Part shown: positions 48,421 to 57,220 of the stretch, in pieces
How positions within the stretch are numbered: position 1 is the stretch's first letter
How the letters are laid out: each line of letters begins with the position of its first letter
Source of the DNA: DASQLQ01 sp035629935
Lineage (GTDB): Bacteria > Actinomycetota > CADDZG01 > WHSQ01
Assembly: GCA_035629935.1 (NCBI GenBank)
Contig: DASQLQ010000031.1
Location: forward strand, 4,259-68,258
Direction of reading: 5' to 3'
Length of the DNA: 64,000 nucleotides
The notes under the pieces: generated by a model
Databases searched by the model: none
Told to the model about the DNA's origin: nothing
The model's input: only the letters and a program-made list of their open reading frames with translations
Translations under genes and position numbers: made by a program

Positions 48421-48971
48421 TGGAGCGAGACGCGGCTCTGGGACTCGTCAAGAAGTACACAGAGAAGGACATCACGTACCGCCACCTGATCTCGGTTGAA
48501 GGTGTCATGCGAGCGCTCGCTCGACATTTCGGTGAGGACGAGGATCGATGGGGCTACGCGGGGTTGTTCCACGACCTCGATTACGACCAGACCGCGGATG
48601 ATTTCGAGAAACACACCCAGCTAACGGTCGAGTGGCTGAAGAACGAGGGATTCGACGACGAACGGGTCCTGAACGCCATCCTGGCCCACAAGGATCCTCA
48701 GTACAGGGATGACCTGTTGAGCCATGCGATCGTCAACGCCGACGCGATCGCCGGACTCCTAGTTGCATCCGCGCTGGTTCGCCCCGAGAAGGCCGCCGGG
48801 ATGAAGGTGTCGAGCGTCAAGAAAAAGTTGAAGGAGAAGTCCTTCGCTCCCGGAGTCGAAAGAGAAGAGATCCGCGAAGTGAAGGAGTCGATCGGGCTCG
48901 AACTGGACGAGTTCATCCAGATCGGGATCGATGGGCTTCAGTCCGTGGCCTCGGAGATAGAGCTGACCTGA
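48420..48971 (+). CDS. HDIG-type HD-domain hydrolase
   Basis: The 183-residue protein carries HD-domain metal ligands: YRHLISVEGVMRALARHFGED, WGYAGLFHDLDYDQ and ILAHKDPQY, the pattern of small HDIG phosphohydrolases. Nucleotide substrates are common. It is coupled to CeoC and overlaps the convergent DedA gene by 34 bases at its end. Confidence 0.82.
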   Translation: MERDAALGLVKKYTEKDITYRHLISVEGVMRALARHFGEDEDRWGYAGLFHDLDYDQTADDFEKHTQLTVEWLKNEGFDDERVLNAILAHKDPQYRDDLLSHAIVNADAIAGLLVASALVRPEKAAGMKVSSVKKKLKEKSFAPGVEREEIREVKESIGLELDEFIQIGIDGLQSVASEIELT

Positions 48972-49549
48972 CGATTAGCGCGGCGTCGTCGCAGGTACCA
49001 GAACACCGCCCCCACGACGATCAACCCCCCGATGATCAGCGTCGGCACGTCGAAGTAGTGAAGAACGCGTTCCCAGTTCCCCTCAACGAGTACACCCAAG
49101 TACGTGAGCGCGAACGTCCACGGGATACATCCAAGGAATGTGTAGATGGTGAATTTCCAGAAGGGCATCTTTGCGATCCCGGCCGGAACCGAGATGAACG
49201 TTCTGATCACGGGGAGCATGCGGCTGAAGAACGTGGCCGCCTCGCCGTGCTTCTCCCACCAGACTTCTGCCTTGTCGATATCGTGGCTGCGGATCAACAC
49301 GTACTTGCCATAGCGATCCAGCAGACCCCGCCCGTAACGACGTCCTGCCCAATATGCGAGCCATGAGCCGACCAGGTTCCCCAGCACCCCGGCCATCCCA
49401 ACTGCGAAGAAGTTCAAACCGTCGGGAACGGCGGCGTACCAACCACCGACGAGCATCGTCACCTCGCTCGGGAATGGGATGCAGGCCGATTCGACCAGCA
49501 TGAGCAGGAAGATCGCTACATAGCCGTAATCGAGGACCCATTCCTCCAT
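48938..49549 (-). CDS. DedA-family membrane protein
   Basis: The 203-residue protein has the DedA pattern YVAIFLLMLVESACIPFPSEVTMLVGGWYAA, GNLVGSWLAYWAGRRYGRGLLDRYGKYVLI, WWEKHGEAATFFSRMLPVIRTFISVPAGIAKMPFWKFTIYTFLGCIPWTFALTYLG and a membrane helix near the C terminus. DedA proteins act as lipid scramblases or flippases for undecaprenyl phosphate or phospholipids. It is monocistronic. Confidence 0.93.
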   Translation of the reverse strand: MEEWVLDYGYVAIFLLMLVESACIPFPSEVTMLVGGWYAAVPDGLNFFAVGMAGVLGNLVGSWLAYWAGRRYGRGLLDRYGKYVLIRSHDIDKAEVWWEKHGEAATFFSRMLPVIRTFISVPAGIAKMPFWKFTIYTFLGCIPWTFALTYLGVLVEGNWERVLHYFDVPTLIIGGLIVVGAVFWYLRRRRANRQVSSISEATD

Positions 49550-49647
49550 GATCGAAACGATGGCTTCCAGCGTGTTTTTCCTCTCATAAACCGCCTGTGG
49601 TCTGCGGCGATGTTATCGGGAGGGGAATAGTCGTCTGTCCTCGTTGT

Positions 49648-49677
49648 TTGACAGGCCGTACTAATAATGGATAGGTG
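49648..49677 (+). promoter_or_regulatory. Candidate promoter of topA
   Basis: TTGACA (49648-49653) is a perfect -35 box; 18 bases on, TAGGTG (49672-49677) is a poor -10 match. It precedes the topA start by about 65 bases. The -10 assignment is uncertain. Confidence 0.4.
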
Positions 49678-49742
49678 TGTGAGGCCGATCAGGCCCTCCA
49701 AGCTCGATCCCAGGGCGTGTCTCTGATCCAACAAGGAGCGAT

Positions 49743-51860
49743 GTGACTAAGAACCTCATCATCGTCGAGTCGCCTGCCAAGGCGAAGACGATCGAGAAAT
49801 ACATGGGCAAGGAATACAAGGTCCTTGCCTCGATGGGTCATGTCCGCGACCTCCCAAAGTCCGACTTCGGGATCGAGTGCAACGGCGATGTGAAGATCAA
49901 GTACGAACCGATCAAGCGTGCCTCGGCTTCGAAGGCGGTTACTGCCATACGCAAAGCCGCTAAAGAGGCGGAAACGGTATGGCTCGCAGCCGACCCCGAC
50001 CGTGAAGGTGAATCGATCGCGTGGCACGTTGCGCAGCTGGTGAAGCTCAAGCCGGAGATGACCAAGCGAGTGTCGTTCAACGAGATCACCAAGAAAGCCG
50101 TAACCAGCGCCTTCGAGAATCCGCGGGATATCGACATGAACCTCGTGGATGCACAACAGGCTCGTCGGGCGGTGGATCGGATCGTGGGTTACAAGTTGTC
50201 GCCATTGCTCTGGCGCAATGTGGGCCCCAACCTTTCCGCCGGTCGAGTTCAAAGCGCCGCCCTCCTTCTCGTGGTTTTGCGGGAGCGGGAACGCCGCGCC
50301 TTCCAAGAGACCGAGTACTGGGACATCACGGCAAAGCTGGCAACCAAGGCCGGCGGCGAGTTCGGTGCCTTCTATCCCCCCAGTCAGAAGAAAGATGACC
50401 CCGAGCTGGGCAATGAAGCTGCCGCGATGGCGGTTCTGGAGCGCGTGCGGCCCGGTCCCTGGACCGTCAAAGAGATCCGTAAGAACGAACGCAGACAGAA
50501 GCCGCCCGCGCCATTCAAGACATCGACACTGCAGCAGAAGGCATCGACCGAGCTGAGTTTCCCGGTGTGGAAGACGATGAAGGTCGCGCAGACGCTCTAC
50601 GAAGCCGGTCACATCACTTACATGCGTACCGACTCGATCAACCTCTCGAACGATGCACTCGGCGAGATAGGCCGCGTCGTCGAGACCCAGTTCGGGAAGG
50701 AGTACCACGAGGTTAGGAAGTTCACGGCGAAGTCGAAGGGCGCACAGGAAGCTCACGAAGCGATCCGCCCCTCCGTTTTGGCCAACACTCCGGAAGACCT
50801 GCAAGGTGCTCTGAAATCCGTGGACGAAGTTCGCCTGTACACGTTGATATGGCAGCGCACGATGGCTTCGCAGATGGCCGAGGCCGTCTACGACGCGACA
50901 TCGGTCGACATCGAAACGAACGACGCGATCTTCCGAGCAACGGGCAAGGTGCTCAAGTTCGATGGGTACATGCGTGTGTACCTCGAGCACGGAGATGACG
51001 ACGACCAGGAAGAAGTCGAAGGTCTGCTGCCGGAGTTGTCCGAAGGCGATGTGTTGGATCTTCGGTCGCTCGAACCCGCGCAACACTTCACTCAACCGCC
51101 ACCCAGGTACACGGAGGCAACCCTCGTTCGCGAGATGGAGAACCAGGGGATCGGTCGACCGTCGACCTACTCGCCCACGATCAAGACGCTGCAGGACCGT
51201 GACTACGTTCGAGTTGAAAGTAGGCGGTTGTTCCCCACCTTGCGAGGTGAGGTAGTTACCGAACTGCTCGAGGTCCACTTCAACGAGGTAGTCGACCTTC
51301 AGTTCACTGCGCGCATGGAGGAAGAGCTCGATGAGATCGCCGAAGGCTCGAAAGAGATGGCGCCCATCGTTTGTAACTTCCTCTCGTCGTTCACCGCTCA
51401 CGTCGAGGAACAGAAAGACAAGATGTCGCGGCCGGAGCGCCCCACAGACAAAACGTGTCCCGATTGCGGACGACCGGTGGTCGAGAAGTTCGGCAAACAC
51501 GGTCTCTGGTTCCTGTCCTGCAGCGGTTGGTCCGAGGACCCCCAATGCAAGTGGTCACAGCAACTCGACGAGGAGGGGAATCCGCTCAAGATCGAAGGCA
51601 CGGGCGAGAAGTGTCCGGAGTGTGAGTCCGAACTTGTGGCGAAGGTCGGTCGTTTCGGACCCTTCGTTGGTTGCTCCAACTACCCGACGTGCAAGTACAT
51701 AAAGAAGGAGCCCCCGAAGGAGACGGGCGAGAACTGCCCGCAATGTGGAAATCCGCTGGTCGAGAAACGGGGGCGTTTCGGTCCCTTCACGGGCTGCTCG
51801 AACTACCCCGAGTGCAAGTTCATCAAGAAGAAGCCCAAGAAGGAAAAAGAGCCCGCCTAG
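49743..51860 (+). CDS. topA: DNA topoisomerase I (type IA)
   Basis: The GTG, preceded by AAGGAG, gives 705 residues. The TOPRIM domain shows IVESPAKAKTIEKYMG and the acidic triad in AADPDREGESIAW. The active-site Tyr293 lies in ITYMRTDSINLS, followed by EAHEAIRPS and GIGRPSTYSPTI. Three C4 zinc ribbons end the protein (CPDCGRPVVEKFGKHG, CPECESELVAKVGRFG, CPQCGNPLVEKRGRFG) followed by a Lys-rich tail. It relaxes negative supercoils. The next gene follows after 37 bases. Confidence 0.96.
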   Translation: MTKNLIIVESPAKAKTIEKYMGKEYKVLASMGHVRDLPKSDFGIECNGDVKIKYEPIKRASASKAVTAIRKAAKEAETVWLAADPDREGESIAWHVAQLVKLKPEMTKRVSFNEITKKAVTSAFENPRDIDMNLVDAQQARRAVDRIVGYKLSPLLWRNVGPNLSAGRVQSAALLLVVLRERERRAFQETEYWDITAKLATKAGGEFGAFYPPSQKKDDPELGNEAAAMAVLERVRPGPWTVKEIRKNERRQKPPAPFKTSTLQQKASTELSFPVWKTMKVAQTLYEAGHITYMRTDSINLSNDALGEIGRVVETQFGKEYHEVRKFTAKSKGAQEAHEAIRPSVLANTPEDLQGALKSVDEVRLYTLIWQRTMASQMAEAVYDATSVDIETNDAIFRATGKVLKFDGYMRVYLEHGDDDDQEEVEGLLPELSEGDVLDLRSLEPAQHFTQPPPRYTEATLVREMENQGIGRPSTYSPTIKTLQDRDYVRVESRRLFPTLRGEVVTELLEVHFNEVVDLQFTARMEEELDEIAEGSKEMAPIVCNFLSSFTAHVEEQKDKMSRPERPTDKTCPDCGRPVVEKFGKHGLWFLSCSGWSEDPQCKWSQQLDEEGNPLKIEGTGEKCPECESELVAKVGRFGPFVGCSNYPTCKYIKKEPPKETGENCPQCGNPLVEKRGRFGPFTGCSNYPECKFIKKKPKKEKEPA

Positions 51861-51897
51861 GATGGTCCTCTAGAGGATTCCTAGGAAGGAGACAGCG

Positions 51898-53937
51898 ATC
51901 CAGGCCGCGCAACGTCCCGATCTGCGCGTACTTTCACCAGACGGTCGCGTCTCTTACCTGACCCTGCTCAAGAACAACCGGAACTTCCGGCGGTTCTTCA
52001 TCGCCCAGTTCGTCTCCAGCCTGGGCGACTGGGTCGGGGTCATCGCCATCGTGGTTCTCGCCAGTCAGATCGGCAACGGGCCGGCTGCCGTTGGGGCAGT
52101 CATGACCGCCAGGGTGTTGCCGGGCTTCGTGATCGGCCCGTTGGCCGGAGTCCTGGCCGATCGCTGGGATCGGAAGCGGACGATGGTTCTGGCCGACCTG
52201 GCGCGCGCCGTGATCATTTTTTCTTTGCCCTTCTTCAACAACCTCGTCTATCTACTCTTGGCCTCGGCTGCTCTCGAGAGCCTGACCTTGATCTGGGGGC
52301 CCGCTAAGGACGCCTCGTTGCCTCACTTCGTCAAGACCGAGCACCTCACACATGCAAACTCGCTGTCGTTGATCGGCGTCTATGCCCCGTGGCCACTGTC
52401 CTCGATCGTCTTCGCGTCTCTTGCCACTTTCGCCACCTTCCTAGGAACTCACGTTCCCGCTCTGTCAGGTTTGGAGGGCAACGAGGTGGCGCTGGCCCTG
52501 TGGCTTGATTCACTAACATTCGCTTTCTCCGGCGTGATGATCGCAACCCTCGTGATTCCCGCTTCCGTCAGACGCGCCGGTCGTCTCGATTTCGGAGCGA
52601 TCAAGCGCGACCTGTTCGAAGGTCTCAAGTTCGTCGCGGGCAACAAACAGGTACGACCTTGGCTGTTGGGGATCGCGTTCACGTTTGCTGCCGCCGGTGC
52701 GGTCTTCTCCCTCGGGGTGACGTTCGTCGAAGAGGTTCTCGGCGGAGACAAAGGTAGAGGGTTCCCCTTCCTGATCGGTTTCCTGGGTACCGGCATGATC
52801 CTTGGGCTTCTCGCAGTCGGGGGTCTTGCACGACGCATCCAAAAAGACGTTTTGTTCTCGTCGTCGATCCTCCTGTCGGGCGTGAGTCTCTTTGCTCTCG
52901 CTTCGGTAGCGAGCCTCGACCAAGCGATCCCGATCGCCAGCGCTTTGGGCTTCTTCGGAGGAGCTGCCTATTCGACCGGTTACGCATTGATGCACGAGGC
53001 GACGCGGGATGAGATGCGTGGGCGAACCTTCAGTGCCGCTTACACCCTCATCAGGATCGGGACGCTTGTCGGACTAGGTGTCTTCCCGCTTGTTGCCGAC
53101 CTGATCGGAGATCACCGCGTTGCTATGCCGTGGGGCGAGCTCGACATCCCGGGCACGCGCAGCACCTTATGGCTCGCCGGTCTTTTCGCGATGGCGGGGG
53201 GAGTGGTGTCGATGCGGGCCATCGGGGCACGGGCTCCGATGGTGCGACCTGTTGCCTCCGGGGCCCACGGATTCTTCATCGTGTTCGAAGGTGGCGAGGG
53301 GGCGGGGAAGAGCACACAGATGTCGGGTCTCGTTGGATGGCTTCAAGCGCGCGGCGAGGAGGTGGTTAGGTCCAGAGAACCGGGTGGGACCCGCATCGGA
53401 GAACGGATCCGCGAGCTATTGCTGGACCCGGAGGTCCCCGACATGGACCCCCGCACCGAAGCTCTGCTGTACGCGGCCGACCGTGCTCAACATGTTGCCG
53501 AGGTGATCCGGCCGGCTCTCGAAGCGGGCAAGGTCGTGGTGTCGGATCGATTCGTGGATTCGTCCCTGGCGTATCAAGGGCTGGCGCGTGGATTGGGACT
53601 CGAGGAGATCTACCGGATAAGTGAGTGGGCAACAGGGGGCCTACTTCCGGATGTCGTTATCTATCTGAAGCTGGATCCTGAGGAGGGCATGCGTCGCGTT
53701 GATGGGGAACGTGACCGGATCGAGAGGGAAGAAGCTGAATTCCATCGCAAGGTATCGAGTGCTTACCTGGAACTCGCCGCGCGCTATCCGCATCGATTCG
53801 TGGTTCTCGATGCGTCCCGGCCCCCCAGTGAAGTCCACAGGGATGTGATTGCTGCGCTGGAGGCACGAGATGACGACCGCGTTTCCGTGATGCTTGCCGG
53901 GAAAACGCTGCAACGACCCGGACCGCTTCCCCGATGA
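51898..53937 (+). CDS. tmk: MFS transporter fused to thymidylate kinase
   Basis: The frame encodes about 679 residues: an MFS domain (first about 420 residues, LKNNRNFRRFFIAQFVSSLGDW at its start and about 12 membrane segments), then dTMP kinase with P loop GEGAGKST near 466-473, the DRX motif VVSDRFVDSSLAYQG and LID region. Such fusions are known in Actinobacteria. No ATG, GTG or TTG exists between the upstream stop (TAG at 51872) and 52051, yet AAGGAG sits 6 bases before an ATC at 51898. Starting at the GTG at 52051 would delete most of the first helix. The start is therefore unsettled. Confidence 0.85.
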   Translation: MQAAQRPDLRVLSPDGRVSYLTLLKNNRNFRRFFIAQFVSSLGDWVGVIAIVVLASQIGNGPAAVGAVMTARVLPGFVIGPLAGVLADRWDRKRTMVLADLARAVIIFSLPFFNNLVYLLLASAALESLTLIWGPAKDASLPHFVKTEHLTHANSLSLIGVYAPWPLSSIVFASLATFATFLGTHVPALSGLEGNEVALALWLDSLTFAFSGVMIATLVIPASVRRAGRLDFGAIKRDLFEGLKFVAGNKQVRPWLLGIAFTFAAAGAVFSLGVTFVEEVLGGDKGRGFPFLIGFLGTGMILGLLAVGGLARRIQKDVLFSSSILLSGVSLFALASVASLDQAIPIASALGFFGGAAYSTGYALMHEATRDEMRGRTFSAAYTLIRIGTLVGLGVFPLVADLIGDHRVAMPWGELDIPGTRSTLWLAGLFAMAGGVVSMRAIGARAPMVRPVASGAHGFFIVFEGGEGAGKSTQMSGLVGWLQARGEEVVRSREPGGTRIGERIRELLLDPEVPDMDPRTEALLYAADRAQHVAEVIRPALEAGKVVVSDRFVDSSLAYQGLARGLGLEEIYRISEWATGGLLPDVVIYLKLDPEEGMRRVDGERDRIEREEAEFHRKVSSAYLELAARYPHRFVVLDASRPPSEVHRDVIAALEARDDDRVSVMLAGKTLQRPGPLPR

Positions 53938-55085
53938 GCGTTTGGGACACGCTGCGAGGGTCGCACGCGGCCGAGATCCTGTCCTCGCAGGTCGCCTCGG
54001 GCGAGGTCGCACATGCTTGGGTGCTGTTGGGCCCGGCGGGGTCCGGGAAACGACCCGCTGCACTCGCGCTCGCCGCTGCACTCGAGTGCACGGAGCAGCC
54101 CTTCACAGGGTGTGGCGCGTGCTCGGCGTGTCTGCGAGTCCTCCGCAGGAGATTTCCCGACGTGCATCACATCGTCCCAGAGGGCCCGCTGATCCCGGTC
54201 GACACGATCCGCGAACAGGTGATCCCGGAAGCCTCGCGCTCGCCGTTCGAGGGCCGATACAAGGTTTTCGTGATCGAAGAGGCCGACAGGATGAACGATT
54301 CCGCACAGAACGCTCTGTTGAAGACACTCGAGGAACCTCAGCCCGAAACTGTCTTCATCCTGATCTCGGATCGAGAAGAAGAGTTGCTCGACACGATCCG
54401 GTCGCGCTGTCGTGTCTTACGGATGGAGCCCGTCGACGAGCAAACGATCGTCGACCTGTTGACGAAGGAGGGGGCCGCGCTGGAGACGGCACTTCTCGCA
54501 GCCAGACTGTCCGAGGGGGATCTGGCCAGAGCTCGATTGTTCAGCTTTGACACGGATGTGATCGAACGGAGACGACTTTGGATGGGGATCGCTCGTCGAC
54601 TTGCCTCTCCGATCGACGCTATGGATGCAGCGACCGAAGTGGTTAACGAAGCCAAGGAAGCAGCGAAAGCACTCGAACAACATCAGAAATCGGAAGTTAC
54701 GGAGTTATCCGAAGCACTCGGGGAGGGACGTGGCACCGCCGGAGCGCGCAACGCGCTGGCGAAGCGACATAAACGCGAGTTGCGCCGAGCCGAGGAACAG
54801 GTGCTGGCTGAAGCACTCGGATCGCTCGCATCCTTATACCGAGATGTGCTCGCCACCCGAGCTGGGGGAGAAGAGGGGGTCACGAACCTCGACTTGATAT
54901 CCGAGATCCGTACTTGGGCTGCATCTTCGGTCGGTGATTCGGAGTTGTTGCGAGCCGTCGAGCGATGTGTGGAGGCCCGAGCTTCGCTTCTGAAGAACGC
55001 CAATGTCGCGCTTGCGATCGAAGCAACCTTGGTGGAGCTGGCCCGGCTGGTGCCCGCTCAATCCCGGGTGGGGGCGCAAGCCTGA
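53934..55085 (+). CDS. holB: DNA polymerase III subunit delta'
   Basis: The 383-residue AAA+ protein has P-loop-like LLGPAGSGKRPAALALA (Arg in place of the Thr/Ser after Lys, as expected for the inactive delta' ATPase), the four-Cys zinc module CTEQPFTGCGACSACLRV, a sensor region VFVIEEADRMNDSAQNALLKTLEEPQPETVFIL and SRCRVLRM. It is part of the clamp loader. Its start overlaps the MFS-tmk stop (ATGA). Confidence 0.93.
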   Translation: MSVWDTLRGSHAAEILSSQVASGEVAHAWVLLGPAGSGKRPAALALAAALECTEQPFTGCGACSACLRVLRRRFPDVHHIVPEGPLIPVDTIREQVIPEASRSPFEGRYKVFVIEEADRMNDSAQNALLKTLEEPQPETVFILISDREEELLDTIRSRCRVLRMEPVDEQTIVDLLTKEGAALETALLAARLSEGDLARARLFSFDTDVIERRRLWMGIARRLASPIDAMDAATEVVNEAKEAAKALEQHQKSEVTELSEALGEGRGTAGARNALAKRHKRELRRAEEQVLAEALGSLASLYRDVLATRAGGEEGVTNLDLISEIRTWAASSVGDSELLRAVERCVEARASLLKNANVALAIEATLVELARLVPAQSRVGAQA

Positions 55086-55119
55086 GCAGATCGTTCCATT
55101 CATTACAATCACCGAACCC

Positions 55120-55192
55120 GCCGGGGTAGCTCAGTCGGTAGAGCGGCTCACTCGTAATGAGCAGGTCAGGGGTTCGATTCCCCTCCCCGGCT
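55120..55192 (+). tRNA. tRNA-Thr (CGT)
   Basis: The 73-base gene folds as a normal cloverleaf: acceptor GCCGGGG/CCCCGGC, D arm with GTAGCTCAGTCGGTAGAGC, anticodon arm GCTCA-CTCGTAA-TGAGC with anticodon CGT, and T arm GGGG-TTCGATT-CCCC. CCA is not encoded. The GNAT start codon lies only 4 bases past its end. Confidence 0.95.
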
Positions 55193-55196
55193 CGTT

Positions 55197-55679
55197 TTGG
55201 TCGAGATTCGAGGCGCGGGAGCGGACGAGTGGTCGACGATCCGTAAGGTCCGGCTCGCCGCCCTGACTGACACACCCGACGCGTTCTGGGCCACGCATGT
55301 GGAAGAGATCGATAAACCCGAGGCCTGGTGGCGCCATTTCATCAACGCCGGGGCGTGGTTCCTCGCGTGGGACGGCGATCGAGCGGTCGGGATAGTCGCA
55401 GTGTTGCGCGATCCCGAGCTCGGCGAGGCAACTAGACGGCTCATATCGATGTGGGTTCATCCCGAGGCCCGTGGCGCCGGCATCGGGGTCGAGCTCGTCG
55501 ACGCGGCCGTCGCCTGGGCCCGCGTCGATGGCGCCAGGGAGGTCCAGTTGGAAGTCACCGCAGGCAACGATGCCGCCGCCCGTCTTTACGAGCGGTGCGG
55601 TTTCTCACCGACCGGGGTGACCACGCCGCTGCCTCGTGACCCGGCTCTGATCGAGAGCGAATACCTCCTGGTTCTCTGA
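55197..55679 (+). CDS. GNAT-family N-acetyltransferase
   Basis: The TTG-initiated frame gives 160 residues of the GNAT fold: VEIRGAGADEWSTIRKVRLAAL, ISMWVHPEARGAGIGVELVDAAVAWAR (acetyl-CoA motif RGAGIG) and LEVTAGNDAAARLYERCGFSPTG. It starts 4 bases after the tRNA-Thr sequence and has no ribosome-binding site. The substrate is unknown. Confidence 0.83.
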   Translation: MVEIRGAGADEWSTIRKVRLAALTDTPDAFWATHVEEIDKPEAWWRHFINAGAWFLAWDGDRAVGIVAVLRDPELGEATRRLISMWVHPEARGAGIGVELVDAAVAWARVDGAREVQLEVTAGNDAAARLYERCGFSPTGVTTPLPRDPALIESEYLLVL

Positions 55680-55792
55680 GCGCGCTAAACGAAGCCCGAA
55701 ATGGTCCGGTTTAGCTATGGCTCTTTAGCCCCACATCCATAGATTGGTAATCCAGGAATAGCCGGCGGCGGGCTCGGGGGAAAGCGATTTCG

Positions 55793-57220
55793 ATGATCAG
55801 GCGTAGTTGTGCGGTGCTGGGTGCCTCCCTTCTGTTAGCGACCCTCACGCCCACCGCGCGTGCGCGGATGAACGTGACCACGGTTGCCACCCAAGCGCAG
55901 TCAGAGATGGGGGTCAGCTCTTTCGATCCCGGCCTCGGCTCCTTGGTGGCGCTCGCCTTTGATCATCAAGCGAACAACCTCTTCATCTACCCCGAGCATG
56001 GGGCCGAGATACTCGAGTACACGACCTCGGGCTCGCCGGTCGGTTCGGGGATCCCGCCGCCGGGAACGAGTAACGACATCGATATGGACTTCGCCGTTGA
56101 AGACCTCTCCGTGGGAGGCGAATCCGTATCCGAGGACACCCTGCTGGTGTCGAACGGCGAAAACGGCAACAAACTCTTCGCGCTGGACAAAGACACGGGG
56201 TCCGTGGAAGCCGAGCAACCCTTCAACACTGGGACGGTCACCGGTGGAGCACAACATCCGACCCGCGACTCGTTCTTCATCCTCTCGTTTGGCCAACAGG
56301 TGATCATTGAGATCGACTCGGATGACGGATCGGAATTGAACAGGTTCCCGGTGCAACCGGAAGGCTCCCCACAGTTCAGAACCAATTACAGCGATATAGA
56401 TGTGAACAACGAGACCGGCAACATCATCCTCGTGAGCGATCTGCAGAACTCGATCCGTCACCTGTCGCCGACGGGCGAGTGGCTCGGGGACCTGGACGTT
56501 TTCAATGACGACGATGCAAGCCACCCCTTGCGTATCGATCTGATGACCGGGCTCGCTATCGACGATGCGACCAAGGATGTCTGGATATCCACTAGGAGAG
56601 GCAGCGTATGGAGGCTCACAAACGCGTGGGACCATTTCTCAACCGCCATCCCTTGTGAGTCCGATCCCAACGCTTTCTGCGGAGACGATGAGGACAACAC
56701 GATCCAAGGAACTTCCGAGGACGACACGATCTATGCGGGTGGTGGCGACGATGTGATCGACGGTGGTGGAGGCAATGACGTCATCATCGGTGGAGCCGGA
56801 AACGATGTCCTCGCCGGTGGCGGTCAGAACGATCGGCTTAATGGTGGACCGGGTAACGACATCGTCTCTGGTGACGCGTCCACAGCGGGGTCTCCCAGTG
56901 CTCTCGGACGAGCCGCTTTCATCTCGCTACTCCAGGAGGAATCGCCCCCCGGCAAAGACGTTCTCCAGGGTGGTGGCGGCGAGGACACCGTGCTGGGCGG
57001 AGGGGGAGCGGACAAGGTTCTCGGCCAGGCCGGTAACGACGACCTCGCGGGCGACGCTGGTCCCGATCTGTTGAAAGGTGGCGGAGGAGTGAACAACTTC
57101 GACGGGGGGCCGGGCAAAGACAAATGCGTCCTCGAGAACCGCAAAGACAAGACAGAGTCATGCGAGAAGAAGGCGAGAAGTTTCGCAAGAAGCTTCTGGC
57201 CCACGCGGTTGCCTCGATGA
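55793..57220 (+). CDS. Exported RTX-like protein 1 of the tail-motif operon
   Basis: The 475-residue protein has a signal peptide (about residues 1-24), an N-terminal beta-propeller-like part (about 30-290, LALAFDHQANNLFIYP and IRHLSPTGEWLGDLDVF) and a C-terminal set of RTX calcium-binding nonapeptides (GGGNDVIDG type) from about 300. It ends in the shared tail: DKCVLENRKDKTESCE followed by KKARSFARSFWP and a Leu-Pro-Arg end. The next gene starts inside its stop codon (ATGA). A GGGGGAAAG ribosome site precedes the ATG. The role is unknown; calcium binding is inferred from the repeats. Confidence 0.85.
   Translation: MIRRSCAVLGASLLLATLTPTARARMNVTTVATQAQSEMGVSSFDPGLGSLVALAFDHQANNLFIYPEHGAEILEYTTSGSPVGSGIPPPGTSNDIDMDFAVEDLSVGGESVSEDTLLVSNGENGNKLFALDKDTGSVEAEQPFNTGTVTGGAQHPTRDSFFILSFGQQVIIEIDSDDGSELNRFPVQPEGSPQFRTNYSDIDVNNETGNIILVSDLQNSIRHLSPTGEWLGDLDVFNDDDASHPLRIDLMTGLAIDDATKDVWISTRRGSVWRLTNAWDHFSTAIPCESDPNAFCGDDEDNTIQGTSEDDTIYAGGGDDVIDGGGGNDVIIGGAGNDVLAGGGQNDRLNGGPGNDIVSGDASTAGSPSALGRAAFISLLQEESPPGKDVLQGGGGEDTVLGGGGADKVLGQAGNDDLAGDAGPDLLKGGGGVNNFDGGPGKDKCVLENRKDKTESCEKKARSFARSFWPTRLPR

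Noticed and set aside
49689..51545. 618-codon open frame antisense to topA
   Set aside because: It mirrors the codon phase of the long GC-rich topA gene, has no recognisable domain and no independent ribosome site or promoter.
56700..57100. CRISPR-like repeats in the RTX genes
   Set aside because: The short periodic GGTGG/GGCGG units are in-frame codons of RTX nonapeptides without constant-length spacers.
57124..57216. Upstream extension of RTX protein 2
   Set aside because: It overlaps the conserved tail codons of RTX protein 1 in a different frame; the ATGA start at 57217 is followed by a signal peptide.
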